DNA of 64,000 bases from Harmonia axyridis (taxonomy: Eukaryota > Arthropoda > Insecta > Coleoptera > Coccinellidae): positions 48,236,798-48,300,797 of the forward strand of contig NC_059501.1 of NCBI RefSeq assembly GCF_914767665.1, in the 5' to 3' direction. Below, one piece after another: positions 9,170 through 19,858 of the stretch. The first letter of the stretch is position 1. Each line of letters begins with the position of its first letter. The notes under the pieces were generated by a model. The model was not told where the DNA came from and did no database searches. It saw nothing but the letters and a program-made list of their open reading frames with translations. A program made the translations under genes and the position numbers.

Positions 9170-11329
9170 TTAAAGAAAATCACCGAAGGAATTTTGACTG
9201 ATTGAATTTATTTTTTCAGGAATGATTCTACTTAAAGCATCAGCGTTTTGATTTAATTTTCCTTTTTTATAAACAATTTCGTAATCATAATCCATTAATT
9301 TTAATCTCCATCTAACTAAACGACTTGAAGGTTCTTTACAATTTTTAAGCCAGACTAAAGGTTTATGATCTGTGCAAATAATGAATTTTTGTCCATAAAG
9401 ATATGGTCTAAAATGTTTACATGCTTCTACAATAGCCAGAAGTTCTTTTTCAGTGGTTGAATAATTTCGTTCTGCTTTATTGAGCGTTTTAGAAAAATAA
9501 CTAATTGGAAGGTCTTTTCCGATTGTTCCTTGAGATAAAATAGCACCGATTGCATCATTTGAAGCGTCAGTAGTTAATATGAAAGTTTCTGAAAAATTTG
9601 GAAATTGAAGGATTGGTTCTTTTGAAAGTAGTTCCTTAAATTGATCGAAAGATTTTTGACATTTATTGGTCCATTCAAATTTTTGATTTTTCTTTAATAA
9701 ATTGGTCAATGGTTTTGCGATAGCTGAAAAATTTTCAATGAATTTCCGATAGTAACCGATAAGTCCTAAAAATGATTTGATTTCCTTAGCAGTTTTGGGT
9801 ATTGGAATGTTTTTAATAGTTTCAATTTTCTTTGGATCTGGTTGTACTCCAGATGCAGATATATGATGTCCTAAATAAGATATTTCTTTACATAAAAATT
9901 CGCATTTGTCCGGTTGTAATTGTAAATTATGACGTCGCAATTGTTCAAACACGGTTTCTAATTTCCGATTGTGGTCTTCTAAAGACGAACCATAAACTAC
10001 AACATCATCTAAATAACAAAAACACATATTTCCTTGAAGTCCAGATAAAACAATATTCATTAATCGTGCTAAACGACTTGGGCTGTTTTTAAGTCCCATA
10101 GGCATTCTATTAAATTCGAAAAGTCCTGAAGGAGTTGCAATTGCAGTTTTAAATTTATCATTTTCTTCTAATTCAATTTGGTAAAATCCCGAAGCAAGAT
10201 CTAAAGTTGAAAAATATATAGCATTGCCTAATTGATCTAAAATATTTTCAATATTTGGAAGTGGATAAGAATCACCAATTGTAATTTCATTTAACTTTCG
10301 AAAATCGCAAACAAGTCTCCATTTTTGTTTTCCTGAAGCGTCCATCTTTTTAGGTACTATCCAAATAGGTGAATTCCATGGAGAATTCGACGGTCTTAAA
10401 ATATTTTGATCTAACATTTTTTGTATTTGAGCATTAGCTTCTTTTTCATGAATTTTAGGTAATCGATAAATTTTTGAAGAAATTTGAGTATTTGTTGTTG
10501 TCGGAATACTATGTTTCATAGTTGATGTACAATTTAAATTATCACCAGGTAAAAAGAATAAATCAGAATAATTTTCACAAATTTTTATAATGGATGATTT
10601 TTCTTCAGTATTTAAATGATTTAATCGAAGAGTTTCTTTTAATAATTTATGACGTTTAGTTGTCTCAAATTTAGAGGAATTATAAGGTTTAGAATTAGTA
10701 AAATTTATGAATTTTTCCGGTTGAATTTTTTCTAATTTGAAAAAAGGTTTATCAATTGTAACAGATTCAAAATCCAAATTTAGAATAGGTATTTTTGCTA
10801 TCGAATTTTGATTATTGACTAAAATATTAGGAATATAAACGTTCGGAGAAATTTCGGTTCTTTCAATAAGTCCATGATGTAGATTATTCGAAATATTAAC
10901 TTCAGCGATATATTCTGAGCGAGGAGGAATGATAATTTTATCAATAGGGATAGTGTTATTGAATTTAATAATGCGAGTATTCATTGAAACTGATTTGTCT
11001 GCGTAATTAATTATTACATTGTGGTCCTCGAAAAAGTCTGAGCCTAGCAGTCCATCATAATGAGATTGAATTTTATTTGCATTGATAACATTGAATTTAT
11101 GCTTGATATCTAAATTGTCCAATGATAAGTTAACAATAGTGGTCCCTAAGGTTTCAATTGGCATATCCGGATTGATACCGTTGACAAGAATAATCTCTCC
11201 TATATTGACATAAGTTTTTTCAGGATTAAATGCTGAGTGTTTAACTATAGAGCATGCAGCTCCAGTGTCGATTAAAAAAGTCATATGAGATTTAGATGCA
11301 TTTTTTACTTTAAATGAAAGAGTGTACAA
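9170..11329 (-). CDS. pol: Pol, proximal part: protease, reverse transcriptase, RNase H
   Basis: About 720 codons; the given left-hand limit is a TTG, but the frame stays open upstream for about 60 bp into gag in the -1 frame. That suggests gag-pol expression by -1 frameshifting. Aspartic protease active site LIDTGA with Asp21; reverse transcriptase with LDLASGFY and the catalytic YLDD at 439-442; RNase H with Asp588 (TTDAS), the Glu of TEKELLA, and ICTDHKPL. It ends in TAA at 9170-9172, after which the same frame continues into the macrodomain-integrase part. Either readthrough occurs or this copy carries a nonsense mutation. Confidence 0.93.
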   Translation of the reverse strand: MYTLSFKVKNASKSHMTFLIDTGAACSIVKHSAFNPEKTYVNIGEIILVNGINPDMPIETLGTTIVNLSLDNLDIKHKFNVINANKIQSHYDGLLGSDFFEDHNVIINYADKSVSMNTRIIKFNNTIPIDKIIIPPRSEYIAEVNISNNLHHGLIERTEISPNVYIPNILVNNQNSIAKIPILNLDFESVTIDKPFFKLEKIQPEKFINFTNSKPYNSSKFETTKRHKLLKETLRLNHLNTEEKSSIIKICENYSDLFFLPGDNLNCTSTMKHSIPTTTNTQISSKIYRLPKIHEKEANAQIQKMLDQNILRPSNSPWNSPIWIVPKKMDASGKQKWRLVCDFRKLNEITIGDSYPLPNIENILDQLGNAIYFSTLDLASGFYQIELEENDKFKTAIATPSGLFEFNRMPMGLKNSPSRLARLMNIVLSGLQGNMCFCYLDDVVVYGSSLEDHNRKLETVFEQLRRHNLQLQPDKCEFLCKEISYLGHHISASGVQPDPKKIETIKNIPIPKTAKEIKSFLGLIGYYRKFIENFSAIAKPLTNLLKKNQKFEWTNKCQKSFDQFKELLSKEPILQFPNFSETFILTTDASNDAIGAILSQGTIGKDLPISYFSKTLNKAERNYSTTEKELLAIVEACKHFRPYLYGQKFIICTDHKPLVWLKNCKEPSSRLVRWRLKLMDYDYEIVYKKGKLNQNADALSRIIPEKINSISQNSFGDFL

Positions 11330-11388
11330 TTGATTCGAAGGAACAATATTATGAACAAACGATTTAAATGGAATGCCGGTGAAATTAA

Positions 11389-12399
11389 TTAATCGGTTTC
11401 CTGGGCATTCGTCAGGTCCGACATTTTCAAGTTTAAATGGTTGATTTTAGAATTATTTTGATTTCGTTTAAAGCAATCATTTATCAAATGTCCTGATTTT
11501 TTACAATAATTACAGAATTTAAAAGAGGATGCATTTGGATTGAGGTTTTGATTCTTAGAAGGAGTATTAGAAGTAGAAGGATGAGGATGATTTTGATTCA
11601 CATAATTCGGTCTATAATTAGAGCTAAAATTCCTTGTATTAGACATATTATTATTTCGTGAATAATTAGGGTTGGTATTTCCTTGATTATATTTATGACG
11701 AAAAAAATTATTTTGATTAAAATTTCTTTGATTAAAGTTTCTTTGATTAGAGTGCGTTCCACGTTGAAAATTATTATTCTTTGGAATTATTTTTGATTTC
11801 GTATAATTAATAAGTTTTTCTTCCTGAAGAGCTATTGAATACGCTTCATTCAAATCACTAATATTACGTGCCCTTAACATTTGACTAATTTCAGGTTTAC
11901 AATGAATAATGAATCTACGAAGTGCAGTTTGTTGAATTGCTTTTTTCAATCCTGGAATTTCTCTATCTGAATAAGTGTTTAAAATTTCTGCTTGAATGCA
12001 TTCATTTTTAATTTTTTCTAATCTTTTGAAGAAATCAGTTATTGATTCTGAGAAATATTGTTTGATTGTTTCTAATTCTTCATGAATTTGAACTAAATGT
12101 TTGGTTTGACCATAAAATTGTTTTAAAACTATTTTTAAATCATGCCAAGATTCAATATCAGATAATTCTAATTCATTAATTACTTCGGTAGATAATTGTG
12201 AAACTACATATAAAAAGAGAGTTGGAGTTTGTTGTGGGCTTGCTAATTGGAATGCAGAATTTGTGTTTTGAATAAATGTATTGAGTTCAGATCTTTCCCC
12301 AGAAAATGGCTTAATGAATTTGAATAAGAGTTCAGTTGGAAGATTTAAATCATCACCTTCTTCCGAAATATTATCATTATTTGTTGTATGAACAGACAT
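11389..12399 (-). CDS. gag: Gag polyprotein (errantivirus-like)
   Basis: 336 codons from an ATG just inside the leader. An acidic N-terminus leads into a helical capsid-like region (about residues 25-195), then an Asn/Gln/Arg/Phe-rich linker, and one CCHC zinc knuckle near residues 295-308 (CNYCKKSGHLINDC). The zinc knuckle would bind genomic RNA during particle assembly. The frame is intact and overlaps the start of the pol frame by about 60 bp. Confidence 0.9.
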   Translation of the reverse strand: MSVHTTNNDNISEEGDDLNLPTELLFKFIKPFSGERSELNTFIQNTNSAFQLASPQQTPTLFLYVVSQLSTEVINELELSDIESWHDLKIVLKQFYGQTKHLVQIHEELETIKQYFSESITDFFKRLEKIKNECIQAEILNTYSDREIPGLKKAIQQTALRRFIIHCKPEISQMLRARNISDLNEAYSIALQEEKLINYTKSKIIPKNNNFQRGTHSNQRNFNQRNFNQNNFFRHKYNQGNTNPNYSRNNNMSNTRNFSSNYRPNYVNQNHPHPSTSNTPSKNQNLNPNASSFKFCNYCKKSGHLINDCFKRNQNNSKINHLNLKMSDLTNAQETD

Positions 12400-12863
12400 T
12401 TTAAAGGATTTATATAGGAATTATATGAGAACAATTATTTGAGAATACGATAATATAGCAAATTGACTTACTTGTCGTCTGTTTATTTGAAGAGAAAAAA
12501 AACTGTGTGTAGACCCCGATGGTCCGGTGAATCTTCAGACTCAGTAGCACAGTGGGTTGCTTCTGCGTAGACACCCGATGGTCCGGTGGATCTTCAGACC
12601 CAGTAACAGAAGTGGAGTAGCAGGGTGGTTTTGGAGGGTTGCGTAGAGGGTACGACCTATGAACAGCTATGCTGAAGTGGAGGAATCCTGGTCCAATACT
12701 CTGTGCGTTGACTCCCTATGGTCCGGTGAATCGACTGATTCAGTTACACAAATGGTCCGGTGTTGTCCTCTCACCTAGGCTTCGTCACTTTGGAATTATT
12801 TCCAAAATTGTGGCTATCCCAACGCTTTGTCACCAAATTTCGCACCGCTGTCACCAAATTTCG
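12400..12863 (-). promoter_or_regulatory. Errantivirus-like leader with primer-binding site and repeated motif
   Basis: The untranslated leader between the 5' LTR and gag. On the element strand, TTTGGTGACAGCGGTG begins about 6 bp inside the LTR and is the likely primer-binding site; I could not assign its tRNA. The motif TGGTCCGGTG recurs near 12519, 12579, 12719 and 12753, twice inside a longer ~60-bp imperfect repeat. The gypsy element of Drosophila carries a repeat-based insulator in the same place, so a regulatory role is possible but only inferred. Confidence 0.6.
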
Positions 12864-13295
12864 TGTTGTATTCCTCTTTGGAATAATGCACGATGTAGAA
12901 GAAAGAATATCAGGATTGCTGTCACCAGGGCAGCTTTATTAAGGAAAGCTCCGTAAAACTTGATGAGATGAGAAGAAAAGGGTTTGCTGAGGGTAGATGC
13001 GATGATGGGTTGAGTTCACTTGTAGTTACACTTAACTTTCACTTATTAGGGTTTTTTAGGAGATGCACTCGTTAAGGAAGAATACGAAATATTATGTAGA
13101 ACGATATTTATTAAGATTCTCGACGGAAAGATAAGATATGAACTGATGGAAAGAAAGATCGGAACTGATCGGATCAGAGGAAAGATTAGAACTGATTTAA
13201 TGGCGGTGTGCTGCTTCTTTTATATTGATATGATAAATGCTGCTGTCAGCAGAAAGTAATAATGAATAGGCTTATTGTTATAGGGGTTGCCAACA
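12864..13295 (-). repeat. 5' LTR of errantivirus-like element
   Basis: The 432-bp partner of 4407-4838, followed outside by the ATAT target duplication at 13296-13299. Confidence 0.96.
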
Positions 13296-13299
13296 ATAT

Positions 13300-13584
<285 letters not shown>

Positions 13585-13590
<6 letters not shown>

Positions 13591-13765
13591 ACCGCGAGTT
13601 CCAAGACCGATGTATAGTTCCAGGACAGTCTTGGAACTGATATATGCCTAATGTTGACTTCCAGGACCGAAATGATAGTTCCGGGACAGTCTTGGAACTG
13701 ATATATGTATAATGCTGACTTCCAGTACCCTAATATACTGCATAGTTCCAGGACGTTTATCACGT
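13585..13765. repeat. Short tandem array with AGTTCC(A/G)(A/G)GAC motif
   Basis: Two to three imperfect units of about 63 bp containing AGTTCCAGGACAGTCTTGG and CTGACTTCCAG, adjoining the (TA)n tract. It is non-coding. Confidence 0.6.
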
Positions 13766-14848
13766 TGATATCGTCTCTATTGCGTTCTTATAAAATCTAT
13801 TCATTCGATTTCGACTGTCCCGCATGTCAGAAATATCTTTGCACAAGGAATGAAAATGGTTTTCTCAATGAAATTATATTCTTCTCGGAATCGGAATGAC
13901 ATTCGGTTCTAAATGTGCCATTGGTCCGAACATTTCTCGGTATATGAGTGGAAGTTTCCGCTTTAGATGGGAAATTAACTATTTCTTCGCATTTCAATTC
14001 TTCAAGTAGAAGTTCACTATATGTATAAATGACATGAGGAAATATAAGATGTCAATATGTAGTACGCAGTTCAATGGGATATCAGGCGATATTTTTGAAA
14101 TATATCTCTTTATTGTTGAGTTTCGGGACATTAATTTTCGGTTGAAATTTTTATCATCTCGCATTACGCAATAAATATATATTTTTTTCATTCGTTCTTT
14201 TCTTCATGAAATGTGTGGGTCAGGAATTTGTGCAAATAATATGTGGATATTCCTTTCTATTGCTTATGGGATGCAGATGTACTCGCATTTGAAAAAAGTG
14301 ATGTATGCAGGGTCTTCCATTGGAAATGTCCATAAGAAGTTTATGGATAAATGATAAGGTTCGACTCACTGATGACGAATCCGTCCTCAAATTCAACTCT
14401 GACCGTTCAGCCGTATAGGTACACGATAATTCTCTAATGAAAGGTCTTAGAAACTTAAAATTTTCAGAGTAGGTTTGGATCAGAAATGCCGCGGTTAAGT
14501 TCGTTTATGGATAAAATCCGATTATGGTTTCCGTAAATATTGACGTTCGAAATTTCATTTTCTTGTTGATGTCGGAACTGCAGTTTCGATCGCGATAAAG
14601 ATTTCCAATTGGATGGAAAATGACATTTAAATGCTTTGTGCAAAATTTAATGCTCATCATCTAATCAGCACAATAGAAAATTAAAAAAGAATAACCAAAA
14701 AAATGACCAATATTTACGTGACCACACAACTGATGGATATCAGATTATGAAAACCATGACAAATGGACTATAGAAGTTTCAAGGAGAATATTGAAAATAG
14801 AGCCGTGATTACAGATCCGATTCAATTGAGATTTTGAATGTTCATATA

Positions 14849-15025
14849 CAGGGTGTTCCAAATTGAGTCGGCACCATTGCCAACTCTGTTATTATGGATG
14901 CTACGATGTCGGTTAAATGGGCAAACTGGTAGCATTCTCAGTGGCCTTCTCGATGCCGAAAAAAAAAAAATAGACGCGTTGTCATAATATTTCATAAAAT
15001 GATATTTTTTCAATGGAACACCCTA
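14849..15025. mobile_element. MITE, TA-flanked, CAGGGTGTTCC ends
   Basis: A 177-bp element with inverted ends CAGGGTGTTCCA and TGGAACACCCTA, flanked by TA on both sides. The size and TA duplication point to a Tc1/mariner-type non-autonomous element. Confidence 0.75.
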
Positions 15026-15489
15026 TATTTTTTCATGCATTTAGATTCGTAATAACATTCTCAGCAACAAAGCTTATCTAACATTTTTTCGTAAAGGTGA
15101 AAATAAGACAGTTGTATTAATAGGAAACATTTATAACAGACGGATTTGATAAAATGCTATAAAATATCGAGTTAATGTTCAAAAACACCGCCTTCTCGTT
15201 GAACACATATTTGGGCCCTGTTAATTTTTGTTTTGTTTTCGGCATTTTTGTTTAAGATTATCGAGTAATGATCGGATGATGAGGATGAACCATTATTTAA
15301 TTCGATTGCGCCCACGCTCGACTCTAGATAATTTGATATAAAAAATGAAGAATATCATAAAATAATGGAATGTGGTATGAAATAATGAAACTTATATTTC
15401 TCAAGAAGGATCAGTTGGAAGTGATGAAATAGAATTGTTTTCTTATATTTTGCATTCCATTTTTGAGGAATCAACATTCTGATTAGAGA

Positions 15490-15650
15490 TTTTTTTTTTT
15501 TCTTTCATTGAAGGCATCGACTGCTATGGTCATTAGCCTCTAACCTAACCATCACCGGACATGTACAACATCCATGACCTAGCCAGGATTCGAACCCGGT
15601 ACCTTCGGCACCACAGTCGACATCTCTGTCCACTGCACTACCGAGGTAGT
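15490..15650 (-). mobile_element. tRNA-derived SINE with 11-bp target duplications
   Basis: On the minus strand: a tRNA-like head with an A-box-like TAGTGCAGTGG and the B box GGTTCGAATCC, a short body, and a poly(A) tail (poly T at 15490-15502). Perfect duplications CTGATTAGAGA flank it at 15479-15489 and 15651-15661. Same family as 21330-21508. It is not a functional tRNA, because the cloverleaf is degenerate and fused to a tail. Confidence 0.9.
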
Positions 15651-15874
15651 CTGATTAGAGAATTGAAAAGATAATAATGCAGAACCCCAAGTGGTCATGA
15701 AATCCGGCAACGTAAAGCGAACGCCGACAAGCCTGATGAGTTCTTGAAAACTTCACTTTCACTTTGAAAATGTGTGCAGTAAAACTGTCTGCGCGAAAAT
15801 TTGAATTACACTTCTCAGTTTAGTTTTTAGTGGTGTTTCCGAATATCGAAACAGATTTTCAAAATTCCGATGTA

Positions 15875-16176
15875 CAGGGTGTTGTTACGAGGATTCAAAC
15901 TATTCATAATTTTTTGTTAACCAGGACCTGAATTTTCGAGGTGGTTATTGCATGATACGTTTGGGCTCTCAATTAGGAACATATTTGCCAAATATGAAGA
16001 AAATATACTGGGTGGTTCGTTTGAAATGGCCTCTGAAAGGAACGGGCAAAACGCATAAAACACTCTGTATCTCGCCTACGAAGACTGTAAGACCCAATGA
16101 ATGGGGTATCTCCAGAATCGCCTTGGTGTCAACTAAGCACCTATGAAGTATTTCCGTTTCCCAATGAAACACCCTG
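15875..16176. mobile_element. MITE, TA-flanked, CAGGGTGTT ends
   Basis: A 302-bp element starting CAGGGTGTTG and ending AAACACCCTG, with flanking TA dinucleotides. No coding capacity. Confidence 0.65.
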
Positions 16177-17099
16177 TATACGCGAAATTTGCAGGGAAGG
16201 TTCGGATCTCCAATGCCGCAGTTGAGTTCGTTTAATAAGCAGAACCTGAATAGGGGTTCCGTAAATATGGCCGTTCGAAATTTTGTATTTTGTGAATTTC
16301 GAAACCAAAGTCACATTTGCGAGGGAAATTTGCATTCAGATGTAGAATGACCATATAAAGCTTCGTGCGAAATATCTTGTTGATCACTTGATCAGAACCA
16401 TAGAAACTCTGTTACCACAGAACTGACGTTGAGTTGAGATTTTGGGTATTGATATAAAATAGCAATGCTAAGCTCCTCGCCAAATTTCAAGCTTATCGCA
16501 TAATGAGAACCATAAAAAATTAACCATAGAAAATTCAAGAAGAATATTGGATATTAAAAACTTGATATCTCTGTGATTACAGATCTGATCAGATGGAGAT
16601 TTCGCGTGTATACATAAAATGATCATTCGAGACTGCGTGCACAATTTCGTGCGGATAGCATAAACAGAACAATAGAAAATTCAAGAAGAATTAAAAAAAT
16701 GTACACCTAATATATAAGTTACAACAAATTTGCTCGAGTTGAAATTTTGCCTGAATATATAAATTATCAATTTTGATCTTCATGCAAAATTTCGTGTGAA
16801 TAGAGGCTTCTACATAAAATTCAAGCAGAATATTGAAAATATTAAAGTCCGGCTTGAAAAGACTCCTCGGGGTCGGTATAGAGATGATTCAGATATAGGT
16901 ACATCTTTTTAATGTTGAATTTCGGGACCGTAACCAGATGTCTTCAATCCATATAGTGAATTCTCCAGTTATCGGCAATACAAGGGTTGTAAATAAATGT
17001 TTACACCACGTCTGGTGTTTTCTTCAAGATGTGGATGATGATATTCCCCCTCTTATCGAATTTTTGCTGCAAGAGCCCTAGTACAGCGTTGCCGTTCGT

Positions 17100-17190
17100 A
17101 CGATAATTATCGTTTTGTACGATAATTTGCTGCTCAATTCTATGTACGATATCGCATGTACGATAATAGCGTTTTGTACGATAATTTCAG
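17100..17190. repeat. Cluster of GTACGATAAT motifs
   Basis: Four copies of GTACGATAAT or GTACGATAT within 90 bp, in both spacing and context suggesting a short decayed tandem array. Confidence 0.5.
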
Positions 17191-17414
17191 TGTACCTATC
17201 ATTTGAGCTAAAGTGTCAATAGATACTCAAAATATAATGAAACTCAGTATGACCAGATTTAGTTGATATCCAATTTTTCAGTAGATTATTGCATTTTCAG
17301 GAAGTTTTTAATAGGAAGAAATCATTTGATAGATTTTAGTAGTTTCAAAAAATCTAACCGAGACGGTTGGGAATGTCTAGACTCAAGAATGTTCCGATGA
17401 ATCAATTCATATTC

Positions 17415-18240
17415 AATATAATATACTTTTCAATTGAAAAGGGCGTATCTGCAAAATAGCACATTTGGGATATTTGTCTTTGAAGACTTTCATTTCATCC
17501 ACAGATTCAATTGAATTAATATGAAGAAAAAATAAATGATAATGCATGTTAATTAAATTTAATCTGTAGATGGCACAAATGAAAGTATTTAAAGTTCAAT
17601 CAATATCCCAAAAGTGATTTTTTGTAGATACGCACGCACTTCTCAATTCAAACGTCAGTATAGATTCATCATATTCCAATCTGATCACGCTGATGAAACT
17701 GTTGAAATGATGTTCGATCAATACATTGCTTTCCGGAAATAAAGAGGATCTTATACGAATTCAATACAGTAATTACAATATCTTATGCATAATGGACCTG
17801 TACTTAGCAACTCTCATGCTTGTAGACACCTCTGATAATGCTTTGTCGGCATTATCCATAACAGAATTACGGTTCGTTTTATGGGTCGGCTTTAAAATTC
17901 AGTAAAGACGGATAACTTTTTTGACCGTTATGCAAATTTAGGTAGCTATTATTTGAAAGCGTTGAATATTTTGCAATAACCTGGACCACTTTAGGAATCA
18001 CTGGCCTGGCGTATACCGATGACGAATACAAAAATCACATTTGGCAAAACCAGAGGCAACGCCGACAAAGTGGATATACAAAGGATAATAATAAATCTCG
18101 AAAATAGACGTGCTCGTAGGGAAATAAAAATAATTATCTTGAAAGCGATAATAAACTAATAAACTCTGAAGGGTGCGATTTTCGACTGCCTTGAAGATTT
18201 CAAAGGAAAGTAAAATGATTATTGGTTCATTTTTATGGAA
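17415..18240. repeat. 826-bp direct repeat, copy 1
   Basis: Nearly identical to 18357-19182, with about two substitutions seen by eye and a constant offset of 942 bp. It contains a foldback element at 17429-17652. The ends lack TG/CA, so these are not LTRs. Confidence 0.93.
17429..17652. mobile_element. Foldback/MITE inside the 826-bp repeat
   Basis: A ~224-bp imperfect palindrome. The left arm (from TTCAATTGAAAAGG, then GCGTATCTGCAAAA) is matched inverted by the right arm (TTTTTGTAGATACGC, then CTTCTCAATTCAA), with arms of 70-90 bp. The duplicate copy lies at 18371-18594. Confidence 0.65.
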
Positions 18241-18356
18241 TTTTTACGAAGATATATCTCTGTATTTCCAATCAATTATTTAGATTCATAATATTTTATA
18301 TGTGGTTATGGGAGCAAATGTTCAATTGTTGAAAGCACATTAAAAAGACCATCAAA

Positions 18357-19182
18357 AATATAATATACGTTTCAATTGAAAAGGGCGTATCTGCAAAATA
18401 GCACATTTGGGATATTTGTCTTTGAAGACTTTCATTTCATCCACAGATTCAATTGAATTAATATGAAGAAAAAATAAATGATAATGCATGTTAATTAAAT
18501 TTAATCTGTGGATGGCACAAATGAAAGTATTTAAAGTTCAATCAATATCCCAAAAGTGATTTTTTGTAGATACGCACGCACTTCTCAATTCAAACGTCAG
18601 TATAGATTCATCATATTCCAATCTGATCACGCTGATGAAACTGTTGAAATGATGTTCGATCAATACATTGCTTTCCGGAAATAAAGAGGATCTTATACGA
18701 ATTCAATACAGTAATTACAATATCTTATGCATAATGGACCTGTACTTAGCAACTCTCATGCTTGTAGACACCTCTGATAATGCTTTGTCGGCATTATCCA
18801 TAACAGAATTACGGTTCGTTTTATGGGTCGGCTTTAAAATTCAGTAAAGACGGATAACTTTTTTGACCGTTATGCAAATTTAGGTAGCTATTATTTGAAA
18901 GCGTTGAATATTTTGCAATAACCTGGACCACTTTAGGAATCACTGGCCTGGCGTATACCGATGACGAATACAAAAATCACATTTGGCAAAACCAGAGGCA
19001 ACGCCGACAAAGTGGATATACAAAGGATAATAATAAATCTCGAAAATAGACGTGCTCGTAGGGAAATAAAAATAATTATCTTGAAAGCGATAATAAACTA
19101 ATAAACTCTGAAGGGTGCGATTTTCGACTGCCTTGAAGATTTCAAAGGAAAGTAAAATGATTATTGGTTCATTTTTATGGAA
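18357..19182. repeat. 826-bp direct repeat, copy 2
   Basis: Partner of 17415-18240, separated by a unique 116-bp spacer. The very high identity indicates a recent local duplication. Confidence 0.93.
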
Positions 19183-19790
19183 AAAAATTTCGTTTTTCGT
19201 TTCTGCAAGAATTCTGAAATTTCATATTTTGAAAATCTTGGGAGGGGTAATTACTATATAATACTAGTACTCTTCACTATTTCTATACGGTCTTGCTTAC
19301 TGACTGACTGATATTTGTACGTTTTTGAGACTCAATTATTAAGTGAAGTTAGTGAAGGTGTTTGAAGTTTTTTTATAAGTTATATTTGCCTTTGACCTAA
19401 GGACTTTTTGTTTATTCAGTTATTAAAGGTAAGAGCTTAATATACAATTCGATATTTTTCAACCTTAAAATTACTTTTTTGAAGATATAAAACTTGAAAA
19501 CGATTTATATTTGAATGTATTAGATTTTTGTGTATAACCAATATCGGGTGTTTCATGTCATCGTATATAGGCAAAATCTCGCTCATTTGACGAGATAATA
19601 AAAAAATTTCTGTTACTAGGGCCTAGTAACAGTTGGAATAATACAGATCTATTCTGAATTTCTCCAAGTGAATATTAGAACTCTGAAAATAGACGAGCAG
19701 ATAAATTCGATTTTTTTAATCTGAAGTTGGTTGTGTTGTGAATATTTCGGAGTGAAAACTTGTGTTTGAATATTTCGATCTTTTTGTAAG
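19183..19790 (+). promoter_or_regulatory. Upstream region and likely 5' untranslated exon of the tyrosine-recombinase-like gene
   Basis: No ORF of note. TTTGTAAG followed by GTAAGA at 19791 is a strong splice donor, and TTTTCCAG at 19841-19848 a good acceptor ten bases before the first ATG. A 58-bp intron in the 5' UTR is therefore likely. The transcription start cannot be placed. Confidence 0.45.
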
Positions 19791-19858
19791 GTAAGATCTA
19801 TTGATAATCTTAATTGAGACAGTTAAATAAAGAAATTGTGTTTTCCAGGAAAGCAAAA

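Larger units (their letters stand above)
4407..13295 (-). mobile_element. Errantivirus-like (Ty3/Gypsy) LTR retrotransposon with env and macrodomain
   Basis: A complete 8.9-kb proviral-type element on the minus strand. The 432-bp LTRs (4407-4838 and 12864-13295) start TGTTG and end CAACA. ATAT flanks both sides (4403-4406 and 13296-13299) as a 4-bp duplication, typical of errantiviruses. Gene order in its own direction is leader, gag, protease-RT-RNase H, macrodomain-integrase, env, polypurine tract. The LTRs differ at about one position (4450 region G versus 12907 region T), so insertion is recent. One in-frame stop lies within pol. Confidence 0.95.
13766..17060. repeat. Long non-coding dispersed repeat region, partner of 32.0-34.0 kb
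   Basis: No credible gene. Two internal blocks are diverged relatives of one another (about 14460-14580 and 16195-16310, both with AGTTCGTTTA and TTCCGTAAATAT). A third block near 14345-14430 resembles 20310-20405. The stretches 16180-16530 and 16860-17060 reappear inverted at 32215-32570 and 31990-32200. With the 13.3-kb block, this makes a collinear inverted partner interrupted by MITE and SINE insertions. Confidence 0.6.

Noticed and set aside
17415..19182. LTR pair or very short LTR element
   Set aside because: Ends lack TG/CA, there is no duplication at the flanks, and the 116-bp spacer has no primer-binding site or polypurine tract.
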